From the NCBI RefSeq assembly GCF_018224925.1, contig NZ_JAGTUF010000021.1, forward strand, positions 1-59,165: a stretch of 59,165 nucleotides of DNA. Direction: 5' to 3'. The translations under genes were made by a program, and so were the position numbers. Below are positions 17,720 through 25,838 of this stretch, in pieces. A model generated the notes under the pieces. That model was not told the DNA's origin, ran no database searches, and saw only the letters and a program-made list of their open reading frames with translations. Position 1 is the first letter of the stretch. Each line of letters opens with the position of its first letter. This DNA is from Magnetospirillum sulfuroxidans (GTDB lineage: Bacteria; Pseudomonadota; Alphaproteobacteria; Rhodospirillales; Magnetospirillaceae).

Positions 17720-18421
17720 TCAGCCGACCAGCATGGCCAACGAGACGCCGCCGAAATCGGGCCAGACCGCCTTGGCCCCGGCCGGGTTGTCGCCTTGGGT
17801 GAAGGCGCTGGGGCTCATCACCACCGGGATGCCGGCGGCCTGGGCGGCGCGGACGCCGTTGCTGGAATCCTCGATGGCCAGACAAAGCGGCGCCGCCAAG
17901 CCCAGCCGGGACAGCACCAGCGCATAGACCAGGGGGGCGGGCTTTTTCACCGGCGCATCGTCGCTGCACGCCATGGTTTCGAACCAAGCGGGGTTTAAGC
18001 CGGTGCCGGCCATCAGCGCCATCACGTTGGCGCGGGTGGTGGTGGTGGCGATGGCCAGGCGCAGTCCGGCGGCGCGGGCCTCGGCGATCAGCCGGGCGAT
18101 GCCGGGGCGCAAGGCGACGGCGCCGCTTGCAACCCACTGGGTGTAGATCTCGGTCTTGCGCCGATGCATGCCGGCGATAAGTTCGTCCAACGCGTCGGCG
18201 GGCACTGCGTGGGGGTGACGGTGCCAAAAGGCGCGCATGCGCTCCTTGCCGCCCGAAACTTTCAGCAGCGCGCCATAGAGCGGCGGGTCCCACTGCCATT
18301 TCAATCCGAATTCGGCAAAGGTTTGGTTGAAGGCGCGGCGATGGCAATCCTCGGTTTCGGCCAAGGTGCCATCGACGTCGAAGATCAGGGCTTGGGTGAG
18401 GATCTGGGCCTGGGTCATCAT
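17720..18421 (-). CDS. HAD-superfamily sugar-phosphatase-like hydrolase
   Basis: A 233-residue HAD hydrolase of the CbbY/beta-phosphoglucomutase-like subgroup. Motif I is LIFDVDGTLAETE with the nucleophile Asp; the helical cap follows (HRRAFNQTFAEFGLKW); motif II lies in LAIATTTTRANV; the Lys of motif III is in DAPVKKPAPLVY; and motif IV is CLAIEDSSNGVRAAQAAG. Such enzymes dephosphorylate phosphoglycolate or small sugar phosphates. The start is one of two adjacent ATGs at 18421/18418; no strong ribosome binding site is visible. The next gene upstream, a cupin, is on the same strand with a 63-bp gap. Confidence 0.8.
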   Translation of the reverse strand: MMTQAQILTQALIFDVDGTLAETEDCHRRAFNQTFAEFGLKWQWDPPLYGALLKVSGGKERMRAFWHRHPHAVPADALDELIAGMHRRKTEIYTQWVASGAVALRPGIARLIAEARAAGLRLAIATTTTRANVMALMAGTGLNPAWFETMACSDDAPVKKPAPLVYALVLSRLGLAAPLCLAIEDSSNGVRAAQAAGIPVVMSPSAFTQGDNPAGAKAVWPDFGGVSLAMLVG

Positions 18422-18484
18422 CACGCCAGTGTAAGACCGGCGGCGCCACGTCACCACACCCGCGCCGGGTGGGGCGGGGCCGCC

Positions 18485-18910
18485 CTATTTCATGGGAATG
18501 ACGTTGTTGCTGCCCTCTGCCCCCATATAGACGGCCAGGATTTCCACCGGCTCGGTCCCTGGATTGGTGCCGCGATGGGTGGTCATCATCGCCTCGACGA
18601 AGGAATCGCCGGGCTTATAGGTCTTCATGCCCTTGTCGCCGTAATCGACGACGGCGGTGCCCTTCAAGATATAGGCGAACATGGGCACGCCATGACGGTG
18701 GAACACGGTTTCGGCGCCGGGCGCGATGGTGACGATATCGGCCTTGACCTCGGCCGGGCCGGTGGTCGGATAGACGATGGTCTCGCCGATGATGGTCTTG
18801 GTGGTCTTGAGCAGCGGCTTGGTCGGATAGGCGTCGGCGGCCAGCGCCGGCATGGCCAGCGCGCCCCCCAGCAAAAGCGTCAACGTCGCGGTCTTGAACG
18901 GCTTCAACAT
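18485..18910 (-). CDS. Exported cupin-domain protein
   Basis: A 141-residue protein with a signal peptide (LKPFKTATLTLLLGGALAMP, cleaved after ALA) and a single cupin barrel. The first cupin motif is GAETVFHRHGVPMFAYILKG and the second carries GDSFVEAMMTTHRGTN. Histidines that could bind a metal are present in both. Periplasmic single-domain cupins of this type are usually of unknown function. It follows the P-type ATPase gene by 49 bp on the same strand, so it could be the last gene of the iron operon, but the junction is not tight. Confidence 0.75.
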   Translation of the reverse strand: MLKPFKTATLTLLLGGALAMPALAADAYPTKPLLKTTKTIIGETIVYPTTGPAEVKADIVTIAPGAETVFHRHGVPMFAYILKGTAVVDYGDKGMKTYKPGDSFVEAMMTTHRGTNPGTEPVEILAVYMGAEGSNNVIPMK

Positions 18911-18959
18911 TGCTACGATTCCCTTGCGAACCTACAGGTGGGGGCAGAATGCCTGAAAA

Positions 18960-21059
18960 TCACCCGCGGGGGGAGGGGGCATTGGGCATGAGCCGGCGCA
19001 ACGCGTTCAACAAGATGCCGATGGTGGTGCCGTTATGCAGGACCGCCGTGGTGATCGGCGACAGCAGGCCCAGGGCGGCCATGCCCAAGATGCCGGTATT
19101 GAGGCCGACGGTCAGGCGGTAATTGCTGGCGATGCGGGCCATGGCGGCATTGGCCAGATCCTTGGCGTCGGCCACGCGCTCGATGCTGTCTTCCAACAAC
19201 GCGATATCGGCGGTCAGTCGGGCGATGTCGGCGCCCTTTTGCATGGCGATGCCGACATGGGCGCCGGCCAAGGCGGGGGCGTCGTTGATGCCGTCGCCGA
19301 CAAAGGCGATGCGGGCGCCGGATTGGTTCAGCTCGGCGATGATGCGGGCCTTGTCCTCGGGCATCAGTTCGGCGTGGAAATCGTCCAACCCCAGTTCGGC
19401 CGCCAGATCGGCGGCGCGATCGCGGTGGTCGCCGGTCAACAGCAAGATGCGCTTGACCCCGGCGTGGCGCAGTCGGGCAATGGTCCGGGCGCTGGTGGCG
19501 CGGATGGAATCCTTCAAGGCCAGGATGCCGAGCAATCTGCCGCCATAGCCGATGAACAGCAAGGTCTTGCCTTCATGGTACAGACGGTCGATCACCGGCT
19601 GCTGCGGACTGATGTCGATGCCTTCATCCTCTTGGACGAAATGGCGCGAGCCGACGACGACACGCTGACCGTCGATGACGCTGGCGACGCCATGGGCGAC
19701 GATGAACTGAACTTCCTGATGATCGAAATGGTGGTTGTGGGTGGCCTTGGCGGCATTGACCACGGCCAGGGCCAGCGGATGGAAGTAATGTTCTTCGACC
19801 GAGGCGGCCAGACAGATCAGATCCTCGGCCGTATAGGCGGCGTCGAAAGCGATGGAATCGGTGACTTCCAGCATGCCGGTGGTCAGCGTGCCGGTCTTGT
19901 CGAAAATAAAGGTATCGGCTTGGGCCAGACGTTCCAGAGCGGTGGCGCCCTTGACCAAGATGCCGGCCTTGCCGGCGTCGAACATGGCCGATTTGAAGGC
20001 CACCGGGGTGGCCAGCTTCAAGGCGCAGGAATAATCAGCCTGCAAGACCGAGGCGGCGTTGCGCCAGTTGCCGGTCACCAGGGCAGAGGCGCCGGCCAGT
20101 TTCAGGACGCTGGGCACCAATTGGTCGGCCAGTTTGGCCGCTTCGATCTGGGCCTCGCTTTTCGCCGTCAGCGATTGTTCGACATAATCGGCGATGCGGG
20201 CGGCGGCGGTGCGGCTGCCGACCTGTTCGGCGTAGACGCTCAGCCTTCCTTCTTCCATCAGCGTCCCCGACAGCACGCTGGCGCCGCGCCCCTTGACGAC
20301 GCCGACGCTTTCACCGGTCATCGCCGCTTCGTTGACGGTGGCTTCGCCGGCAAGGACGGTGCCGTCGACCGGAATGACGGTGCCGGCGCCGACGACGACG
20401 GTATCGCCGACCATGACGTCGGCGGCGGGGATTTGCACTTCGACGCCGTCCTTCAACACCCAAACCAGATCGCTGGTTGGACGCAGCAGATGCTTAAGTA
20501 AATCGTCGGAGCGCCGGGCGATGGAATTCTCCATGTATTCGCCCAAGGCCAGCATGAAGGTGGTGGTGTTGGCGGCGGTGAAATCGGAACGAGCCAGCGA
20601 GATGGACACCGCCATGGCTTCCAGCACATGGCTGGTGATGCCGTTCTCGGCGTAATCGGTGGCGGCATGACGCAGCAGGGGCAGGGCGGCGTTCAGGCTG
20701 ACCGGCAGGCGCAGGGGCAGGGGCAGCAGGCCGGTCCCCAGCAACACGGTCAGCGCGGCGGCGACCGCCGCCTTGCCGTCATCGCCCTTGCCGGGTTTGG
20801 CGGTTGCCGCCGCCAGTTCCAGGCCGGCCAGGGTTCGGGCAATGGCCTCGGCATCGGTCGCGGCCGGATCGAACACCACCACCAGCGAGCCGGCGCGCTC
20901 GTTGGCGCGGGCGGAAGTGACGCCGTCCAGCCCGGCGGCGACGGCTTCAAGCGCCGCCGAATCCGCCGCCGCCGCCGGGTGGCGGCGATAGCGCAGACGA
21001 ACCCGACCGGGCAGGCGGTGGGCGATTTCGACAGAGCGCAGCCAGGGCTCGGCGTTCAT
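18960..21059 (-). CDS. fezB: P1B-type ATPase, ferrosome FezB-like
   Basis: A 699-residue heavy-metal P-type ATPase. At the N-terminus, instead of a CxxC metal domain, is HRLPGRVRLRYRRH (residues 14-27). The actuator loop is TGES (248-251), the phosphorylation site DKTGT (387-391), and the hinge GDGINDAP (588-595). The membrane metal motif is SCALKLATP (344-352), not CPC or SPC. I recall that this arrangement marks the P1B-6 group, which includes FezB, the pump that loads iron into ferrosomes. Its start overlaps the small gene upstream, at the end of feoABC and five small genes. Transport of iron into a vesicle is inferred from subgroup and context. Confidence 0.78.
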   Translation of the reverse strand: MNAEPWLRSVEIAHRLPGRVRLRYRRHPAAAADSAALEAVAAGLDGVTSARANERAGSLVVVFDPAATDAEAIARTLAGLELAAATAKPGKGDDGKAAVAAALTVLLGTGLLPLPLRLPVSLNAALPLLRHAATDYAENGITSHVLEAMAVSISLARSDFTAANTTTFMLALGEYMENSIARRSDDLLKHLLRPTSDLVWVLKDGVEVQIPAADVMVGDTVVVGAGTVIPVDGTVLAGEATVNEAAMTGESVGVVKGRGASVLSGTLMEEGRLSVYAEQVGSRTAAARIADYVEQSLTAKSEAQIEAAKLADQLVPSVLKLAGASALVTGNWRNAASVLQADYSCALKLATPVAFKSAMFDAGKAGILVKGATALERLAQADTFIFDKTGTLTTGMLEVTDSIAFDAAYTAEDLICLAASVEEHYFHPLALAVVNAAKATHNHHFDHQEVQFIVAHGVASVIDGQRVVVGSRHFVQEDEGIDISPQQPVIDRLYHEGKTLLFIGYGGRLLGILALKDSIRATSARTIARLRHAGVKRILLLTGDHRDRAADLAAELGLDDFHAELMPEDKARIIAELNQSGARIAFVGDGINDAPALAGAHVGIAMQKGADIARLTADIALLEDSIERVADAKDLANAAMARIASNYRLTVGLNTGILGMAALGLLSPITTAVLHNGTTIGILLNALRRLMPNAPSPRG

Positions 21060-21388
21060 ATCTGGCCGTTCTGCTCGGCCTGAACCTCCGCCTGCAAATC
21101 GGCCATCTGTTCCTGCATTTCGGCCATGCCGCCCATCAGGCCGCCATAGGCCTTGATGCCGGCCTTGAACAGCTTGCCGCGCAATTCGGCGTCCGACAAA
21201 ACGTAAGCGGCCGCGCCGCCAAGCAGCAGGCCAAGCAGGAATTGTTCCGATCGCCCGGCCGGCAAAAGACGACCCAGGCCGCCCAGCATGCCTTGATTCC
21301 GGCCTTGCCCCAGATGCAGGGCCATCATCTGTTCAAGGTCGCGGCGCTTAAGGCCCTTTGCCTTTTTCTGTTTGTTCTTCTTAGCCAA
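21056..21388 (-). CDS. Small membrane-associated protein of the feo/fez operon
   Basis: A 110-residue protein with three parts: a Lys-rich start (MAKKNKQKKAKGLKRRDLEQ), a glycine-rich hydrophobic segment (EQFLLGLLLGGAAAYVLSD, residues about 48-66), and a C-terminal amphipathic Glu/Gln-rich helix (MAEMQEQMADLQAEVQAEQ). No known catalytic motif. Overlap with both neighbours implies coupled translation. A role in forming or decorating a membrane compartment, as for ferrosome accessory proteins, is inferred from operon position only. Confidence 0.7.
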   Translation of the reverse strand: MAKKNKQKKAKGLKRRDLEQMMALHLGQGRNQGMLGGLGRLLPAGRSEQFLLGLLLGGAAAYVLSDAELRGKLFKAGIKAYGGLMGGMAEMQEQMADLQAEVQAEQNGQI

Positions 21389-21707
21389 TTTCAGTCTCCG
21401 GGGCTGGCGGGATGGGATCGGGATTGAGCAGGATTTCCGCCGCGGCGATTCCGGCGGCGCCGCCGGCCAGGGCGATCAGGGCGCTGGCGTAATCACGCCG
21501 CCGCAAGCTCTCGGCGGTGGCGATGCCGGCGGCCAGGGCGGCCCCGCCTTGCAAGGCCATTCGCAGGACCTTTTTTCCGGGCGGCTTGCCGTGGCTCCAA
21601 CGGTCCTGAACGGCGGTCAGCAAGGCGGTCGCGACCAGGCCACGGGTGAAATTGCCGGCCAGTTCGACGGGCGCCAAGGCGACGCCCTTGCCTTTTTTCA
21701 GCTTCAC
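21381..21707 (-). CDS. Small Gly/Ala-rich membrane protein of the feo/fez operon
   Basis: A 108-residue protein with a basic N-terminus (MKLKKGKGVALAPVELAGNF) and two hydrophobic Ala/Gly-rich segments (MALQGGAALAAGIATAES and YASALIALAGGAAGIAAAEI). GG and GxxxG-like patterns favour helix packing in a membrane. The acidic, proline-rich tail is short (NPDPIPPAPETEIG). It overlaps the preceding gene by four bases and the following by eight. It resembles no enzyme that I recognise. Confidence 0.7.
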   Translation of the reverse strand: MKLKKGKGVALAPVELAGNFTRGLVATALLTAVQDRWSHGKPPGKKVLRMALQGGAALAAGIATAESLRRRDYASALIALAGGAAGIAAAEILLNPDPIPPAPETEIG

Positions 21708-22072
21708 GAATCGGACTCGGGCTTGGCATCGACGGCCGCCATGGCCGTCGGGGCCGCGGCCTTTTTCTTGGTCGCGGGCTGGCGGCGCGGCGTGGCCTTG
21801 GCCTTGGCCACGGTGGCGGGCTGTTCCGCCATGGGTTCCGCCGCGGCCTGTTCTTCCGGGGCCAGTTTGGCGCGCAGGGTGGCGGTGGATTTCTCGATGG
21901 CTGACAAGCTGGTGACGGTGGCGTCGCGCAGACCGGCCTGGGCTTTGTCCAGACCCGTGCGGGCCTTGTCGCCCAAATTGCCCAAACTGTCGGGAGCCTT
22001 GACTCTTTTCAGCAATTTGACGCCGACGATACCGGCCACCAGACCAGAGGCAAAGGTAAGCAGAGGCAGCAT
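21704..22072 (-). CDS. Membrane-anchored protein with Lys/Ala/Pro-rich tail (feo/fez operon)
   Basis: A 122-residue protein. An N-terminal hydrophobic segment (LLTFASGLVAGIVGVKLLKR) is followed by a helical stretch (GDKARTGLDKAQAGLRDAT, SAIEKSTATLRAKLAPEEQ) and a low-complexity tail rich in Lys, Ala and Pro (KAKATPRRQPATKKKAAA). The layout of one anchor plus a charged disordered tail resembles proteins that coat bacterial organelles or bind polyanions. That is analogy, not evidence of function. Confidence 0.68.
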   Translation of the reverse strand: MLPLLTFASGLVAGIVGVKLLKRVKAPDSLGNLGDKARTGLDKAQAGLRDATVTSLSAIEKSTATLRAKLAPEEQAAAEPMAEQPATVAKAKATPRRQPATKKKAAAPTAMAAVDAKPESDS

Positions 22073-22090
22073 GATGCTCTCCTTTCGAGA

Positions 22091-22420
22091 TCAGGCCTTG
22101 GCGGCACTCACCAAGGTTTGCAGCAATATTTCGGTGCCCGGCACCGATGTTCCAGACAAAAATCCAGCCCAGGCCGCTGACGGGATGATGGCGGGGTCGT
22201 ATTCGATGGTGCAGGACTTGGCCAGCGGGTTAAGAGCGATGGTGCGGATGCCGGCCGTGGCGGCCAGGGCGGCGCTGAATCTTTTGGCGTCCTCGGCCAG
22301 GTTTTTCAGGTCGCCGCTGATCGGGCCGTCGAGCTTTAGGCGGACCCGGCCGGGAATGTGATGGGCGATGACCAGGGCACGGGCAAAGCGCAGCAGGGGG
22401 AAATCGGTATCCACGGACAC
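22091..22420 (-). CDS. HMA-like domain protein (ferrosome FezC-like candidate)
   Basis: A 109-residue protein. Near the N-terminus it carries IAHHIPGRVRLKLDG, almost identical to the start of the P-type ATPase in this operon (IAHRLPGRVRL), followed by a ferredoxin-like fold pattern (AALAATAGIRTIALNPLAKS, then CTIEYDP). It looks like a free-standing copy of the ATPase's N-terminal HMA-like domain without the CxxC metal site. A role as a soluble partner of the pump is inferred. Confidence 0.7.
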   Translation of the reverse strand: MSVDTDFPLLRFARALVIAHHIPGRVRLKLDGPISGDLKNLAEDAKRFSAALAATAGIRTIALNPLAKSCTIEYDPAIIPSAAWAGFLSGTSVPGTEILLQTLVSAAKA

Positions 22421-22433
22421 GATGGTTCAGGCC

Positions 22434-22883
22434 TTATTTAAGTGTGCGGCGCCAATGCACCGCCATGTGAGTCAGCATCATCGCCACGAACACCGCCCCG
22501 GCCTGGGCATGCAGTTTCTTGCTGGTGCCTAAGGCCAGCAAAGATACCGCCATGCTGGCCATGGCGCCGATTTTGGCGACGCGGTTGATTTCCCATTTGG
22601 CTTTGCGCGGCGCGGTCAGGGCGATGCGCTGGGCCACGTGCGGAACCGGCCGGGCAATGGCGGGCAGCACGGCCGCGACTTCGGCGCGGATGCGGGCTTG
22701 CATGGTCCCGTCATCGGGATCGAAGCGCAACAGCATCGACCCCAAGGCGGGATTGCCCTCGACTTGGGCCAGCGCTTGCAGCCGTGCCGTCAGCGCGTCG
22801 TGGCGGCTTTTGTCGCGCAGCAGCGGGTGGCGCAGGCGGATGCGGCCGGGCAAGACCGAGGCGAAGACATTCACGCTGTCCAT
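22434..22883 (-). CDS. HMA-like protein with C-terminal membrane segments (feo/fez operon)
   Basis: A 149-residue protein. The N-terminal domain has SVLPGRIRLRHPLLRD (residues about 9-24), the same PGR(V/I)RL motif as two other products of this operon, and MLLRFDPDDGTMQ as its last strand. Two hydrophobic segments follow (GAMASMAVSLLALGTS and AGAVFVAMMLTHMAVHW) and the end is basic. Its start overlaps feoC by 13 bases, tying it to the iron operon. Confidence 0.7.
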   Translation of the reverse strand: MDSVNVFASVLPGRIRLRHPLLRDKSRHDALTARLQALAQVEGNPALGSMLLRFDPDDGTMQARIRAEVAAVLPAIARPVPHVAQRIALTAPRKAKWEINRVAKIGAMASMAVSLLALGTSKKLHAQAGAVFVAMMLTHMAVHWRRTLK

Positions 22884-23098
22884 TCAAAGACTTCCGATGG
22901 CGGTTCCTTGCAGGCGCAGCCCGATCCGGCCTTGCCGCAGCCGCCTTGGATATCAAGCTTGCGCAGCCGTCCCTTGGCGATCCATTGCTCGACCATGGGG
23001 CGGACGGCGCTGGCGGCGGTATCGAAATGAATGCTGATTTCGGTCAGCGAGGCCCGCTTGCGCTCAACCATGAAGCTTTTTAGCTCGGACAGAGTCAT
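22871..23098 (-). CDS. feoC: FeoC-like regulator of the Fe(II) transporter
   Basis: A 75-residue winged-helix protein. The helix-turn-helix part is LTEISIHFDTAASAVRPMVEQ, followed by the wing and a cysteine cluster, GGCGKAGSGCACKE, which in FeoC proteins can hold an oxygen-sensitive iron-sulfur cluster. FeoC stabilises or regulates FeoB. It lies 12 bp after feoB and overlaps the next gene. Confidence 0.82.
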   Translation of the reverse strand: MTLSELKSFMVERKRASLTEISIHFDTAASAVRPMVEQWIAKGRLRKLDIQGGCGKAGSGCACKEPPSEVFEWTA

Positions 23099-23110
23099 GG
23101 CTTTGTTCCT

Positions 23111-25468
23111 TTATTCCGCCGGCACCGCCGCAAGGCGGCGGGCCTGGGCGCGGCCGACGATCCACATGGTCGCCACCGCCAGCACCAGCACGGTGGCGCA
23201 GATGGACAGCCACAGGGTCGAGGTGGTCGGATCCAGGGCGAAACGGGCTGTCTGATAAACGGTGACCGAGGCCATGTAGCCCAAGATGGTGGTCCAGCCG
23301 GTGGCAAACGCCGTCCAGCCCAGGCTGGTTTCGTGGCGAATGGCGCCCAGTGCCGCGACGCAAGGGGTGTAGAGCAGGATCAGCACCATATAGGCCAAGG
23401 CGCCGGCGACACCGTCGAAGCGGGTGACCATGGCGCCAAAGACGCCGCCTTCCACTTTCAGTTCCTCGGCCGCGGTTCCGGCATCGGTCACGTAGCTGAC
23501 ATCCAGTCCCAGCGGGTCGGCCAATTTGTCGACCACACCGGCCAGATTGACGGGAATGGTGGCGGCGGCGGCCAGCAGCTTGGCGCCCAAGGTCTCCGGC
23601 GCCGCTTCTTCCTCGGCGGCCTCGGCGGTTTCGCCTGCGGCCGGGGAGGTGTCGGCGGCATCTTCCGCCGCGGCTTGGCTGTACAGCGTGTTCAAGGTGC
23701 CGACCACCGCTTCCTTGGCGAAGATGCCGGTGAACAGGCCGACGGCCGCCGGCCAGTTTTCCTCGCTCAGGCCCATGGGCTTGAAGAGGGGGATAATGCT
23801 TTGGCTGGCCGCCGACAGCACCGAATCACGGCTGTTTTCCTTGCCGAAGCTGCCATCGGTGCCAAGCGCGTTAAAGAACGACAGCAACATGACGATGGGG
23901 ACGATGACTTGGCCGGCACGGAAGATGAATTCGCGCAAACGCTGCCAAGCCTGCATCACCACGATGCGCAGGGTCGGCAGGTGATAGGGCGGCAATTCCA
24001 TGACGAAATGCGACACGTCGCCCTGCAACAGGGTGTTCTTGAGGATCAGACCGGTCAGGACGGCAAAGGCCAGGCCGACCAGATACAGACCGAACACCAC
24101 GTTTTGGCCGTTGACCGGGAAAAAGGCGGCGGCGAACAGGGCGAACACCGGCAGGCGCGCTCCGCACGACATGAACGGCGCCATCAGCGACGTCAAAATG
24201 CGGTCGCGGCGATTTTCCAAGGTGCGGGTGGCCATGATGGCGGGGACGTTGCAGCCGAAACCGACGATCAGCGGCACGAAGGATTTGCCGGGCAGGCCGA
24301 TGGCGCGCATGGCCCGATCCATGACGAAGGCGGCCCGCGCCATATAACCGGAATCTTCCAGGAACGACAGGAACAGGAACAGGCAGGCGATGATCGGGAT
24401 GAAGGTGGAGACGGTCTGGATGCCCGAGCCGAAGCCCTTGGCCACCACCACCAAGCCTTCCGGCAGACCCAGCCCGGTCAGCGCTTCGCCCAATCCATCG
24501 ACCATGATGGCCCCCATGGCCTGGTCGAAGAAGTCGATAAAGGCGCCGCCGATATTGATGGTGAACAAGAACATCAGATACATGGCCAGCAGGAATACCG
24601 GAATACCGAGAAAGCGGTTCAGAACCACCTTGTCGATGCGCCGGGTCAGCTTCAGCGACACCTTGCGGGGCTGGTGGAAACAGGCGGCCATGGCCTCGGC
24701 GACGAAACGATAGCGGCCGTCGGCGATAATGATGTCGGGTTCGTCGCCACATTGGTCTTCGACCAGGGCGCGATGTTCGGCCAATTGGCTTTCCAGCTTG
24801 CCGGCGGCCAGGGTTTCCACGAAGGCGTCGCCTTCCAGCAGGCGCAGGGCGGCCCAGCGGGAATCGACGTGGCGTGAACCGGCGGCCGTGGCCAAGGTCG
24901 GGGCAAGGGCGTCGATGGCGGCGGTGACGGCGGCGGCGTGGTCGGGATGAGCCGAGGGAACGCGGGCGGCGACGGCGGCGGCGGCGATGGCCTGCTTCAG
25001 TCCGTCGATGCCGGTCGAGCGGCTGGCCACCAGGGGCACCACCGGGCAATCCAACACCTTGGCCAAGGCGTCGCAATCAATCTCGATGCCGCTTTTCTTG
25101 GCCAGATCCATCATGTTGAGGGCGACGACCATCGGCACCCGCATTTCCAGCAACTGGCAGGTCAGGTACAGGTTCCGTTCCAGGTTGAAGGCGTCGATGA
25201 TGTTGACCACCACCTGTGGCTCGCCCGACAAAATATAGTCGCGCGCCACCCGTTCATCCTGGGAACCGGCGCTATAGCCGCCGATCATGTAAATGCCGGG
25301 CAGATCGACCAGATCATAGGTTTCGCCGCCATGGCGGAATTGGCCGACTTTCTTTTCGACGGTGACGCCGGGCCAGTTGCCGACCTTTTGCGTCGATCCG
25401 GTCAGGCTATTGAACAAAGTGGTCTTGCCGCAATTGGGGTTGCCCACCACCGCGATAACATGAGCCAT
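23111..25468 (-). CDS. feoB: Ferrous iron transporter FeoB
   Basis: A 785-residue Fe(II) uptake protein. The N-terminal G domain has GNPNCGKTTLFN (G1), DLPGIY (G3) and NMMDLAKKSG (G4). The membrane core contains the two gate repeats with conserved cysteines, for example IVGFGCNVPAIMATRTLENR and APFMSCGARLPVFALFAAAF. Near residues 610-640 lies an acidic, Ala-rich insert (AAEDAADTSPAAGETAEAAE) that looks disordered and is not typical. The ATG at 25468 was preferred to a TTG two codons earlier because GAGAGGG sits seven bases upstream. FeoA lies two bases before it. Confidence 0.93.
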   Translation of the reverse strand: MAHVIAVVGNPNCGKTTLFNSLTGSTQKVGNWPGVTVEKKVGQFRHGGETYDLVDLPGIYMIGGYSAGSQDERVARDYILSGEPQVVVNIIDAFNLERNLYLTCQLLEMRVPMVVALNMMDLAKKSGIEIDCDALAKVLDCPVVPLVASRSTGIDGLKQAIAAAAVAARVPSAHPDHAAAVTAAIDALAPTLATAAGSRHVDSRWAALRLLEGDAFVETLAAGKLESQLAEHRALVEDQCGDEPDIIIADGRYRFVAEAMAACFHQPRKVSLKLTRRIDKVVLNRFLGIPVFLLAMYLMFLFTINIGGAFIDFFDQAMGAIMVDGLGEALTGLGLPEGLVVVAKGFGSGIQTVSTFIPIIACLFLFLSFLEDSGYMARAAFVMDRAMRAIGLPGKSFVPLIVGFGCNVPAIMATRTLENRRDRILTSLMAPFMSCGARLPVFALFAAAFFPVNGQNVVFGLYLVGLAFAVLTGLILKNTLLQGDVSHFVMELPPYHLPTLRIVVMQAWQRLREFIFRAGQVIVPIVMLLSFFNALGTDGSFGKENSRDSVLSAASQSIIPLFKPMGLSEENWPAAVGLFTGIFAKEAVVGTLNTLYSQAAAEDAADTSPAAGETAEAAEEEAAPETLGAKLLAAAATIPVNLAGVVDKLADPLGLDVSYVTDAGTAAEELKVEGGVFGAMVTRFDGVAGALAYMVLILLYTPCVAALGAIRHETSLGWTAFATGWTTILGYMASVTVYQTARFALDPTTSTLWLSICATVLVLAVATMWIVGRAQARRLAAVPAE

Positions 25469-25470
25469 GG

Positions 25471-25707
25471 TCAAACCCTCTCGATTTCCAAAATGTCGGC
25501 TTCGGTTTTGCGCAGCGTCAGGGTGAAGTTGCGCACCGAGATTTCGATGGGGTCGCCAAAGGGGGCGACGCGGGTGATGGAAAACACCACCCCAGGGGTC
25601 ACGCCCATGGCCAGCAAGCGCTGACGATAGCCACGATCACCCTTGGCGAAACGGACGACGCGGGCGGTGTCGCCCGGCTTCAGATCCTGTACGCGGTTGT
25701 TGGACAT
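25471..25707 (-). CDS. feoA: FeoA, SH3-like partner of FeoB
   Basis: A 78-residue FeoA protein with the typical VQDLKPGDTARVVRF start, GDRGYRQRLLAMGVTPG in the middle and GDPIEISVRNFTLTLRKTEAD at the end. FeoA binds FeoB on the cytoplasmic face and is needed for iron uptake. The ATG at 25707 fits the family length; the frame stays open to 25806 but that region holds the promoter. First gene of the iron operon. Confidence 0.9.
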   Translation of the reverse strand: MSNNRVQDLKPGDTARVVRFAKGDRGYRQRLLAMGVTPGVVFSITRVAPFGDPIEISVRNFTLTLRKTEADILEIERV

Positions 25708-25759
25708 TCGGCGCGCCCTGTTCCTTGAGAATGAAGGTGATAACCAATCGCGATTTCGG

Positions 25760-25788
25760 ATACTAATCCACAAGAAAGATGCGGTCAA
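25760..25788 (-). promoter_or_regulatory. Sigma-70 promoter of the feo/fez operon
   Basis: On the minus strand, TTGACC (25783-25788) is followed after exactly 17 bases by TAGTAT (25760-25765). Transcription would start near 25753, leaving a leader of about 45 bases before feoA. Confidence 0.7.
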
Positions 25789-25792
25789 ATCA

Positions 25793-25806
25793 TTGACGTT
25801 GGTCAA
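25793..25806. promoter_or_regulatory. FNR/FixK-type box before feoA
   Basis: TTGAC-GTTG-GTCAA is a perfect inverted repeat of the FNR/CRP-family type. Its centre lies about 46 bp upstream of the predicted start site, next to the -35 element, close to the class II activator position. Low-oxygen induction of Fe(II) uptake is the likely meaning. Confidence 0.65.
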
Positions 25807-25838
25807 TCGTGCATGACTGACCGGCGCGGCGTGCCGGA

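Noticed and set aside
18960-21059. Copper or zinc exporter identity for the P-type ATPase
   Set aside because: The membrane motif is SCALKLATP, not CPC, and no CxxC domain is present. A CtpC-like Mn/Zn pump remains an alternative, but the feo operon context favours iron.
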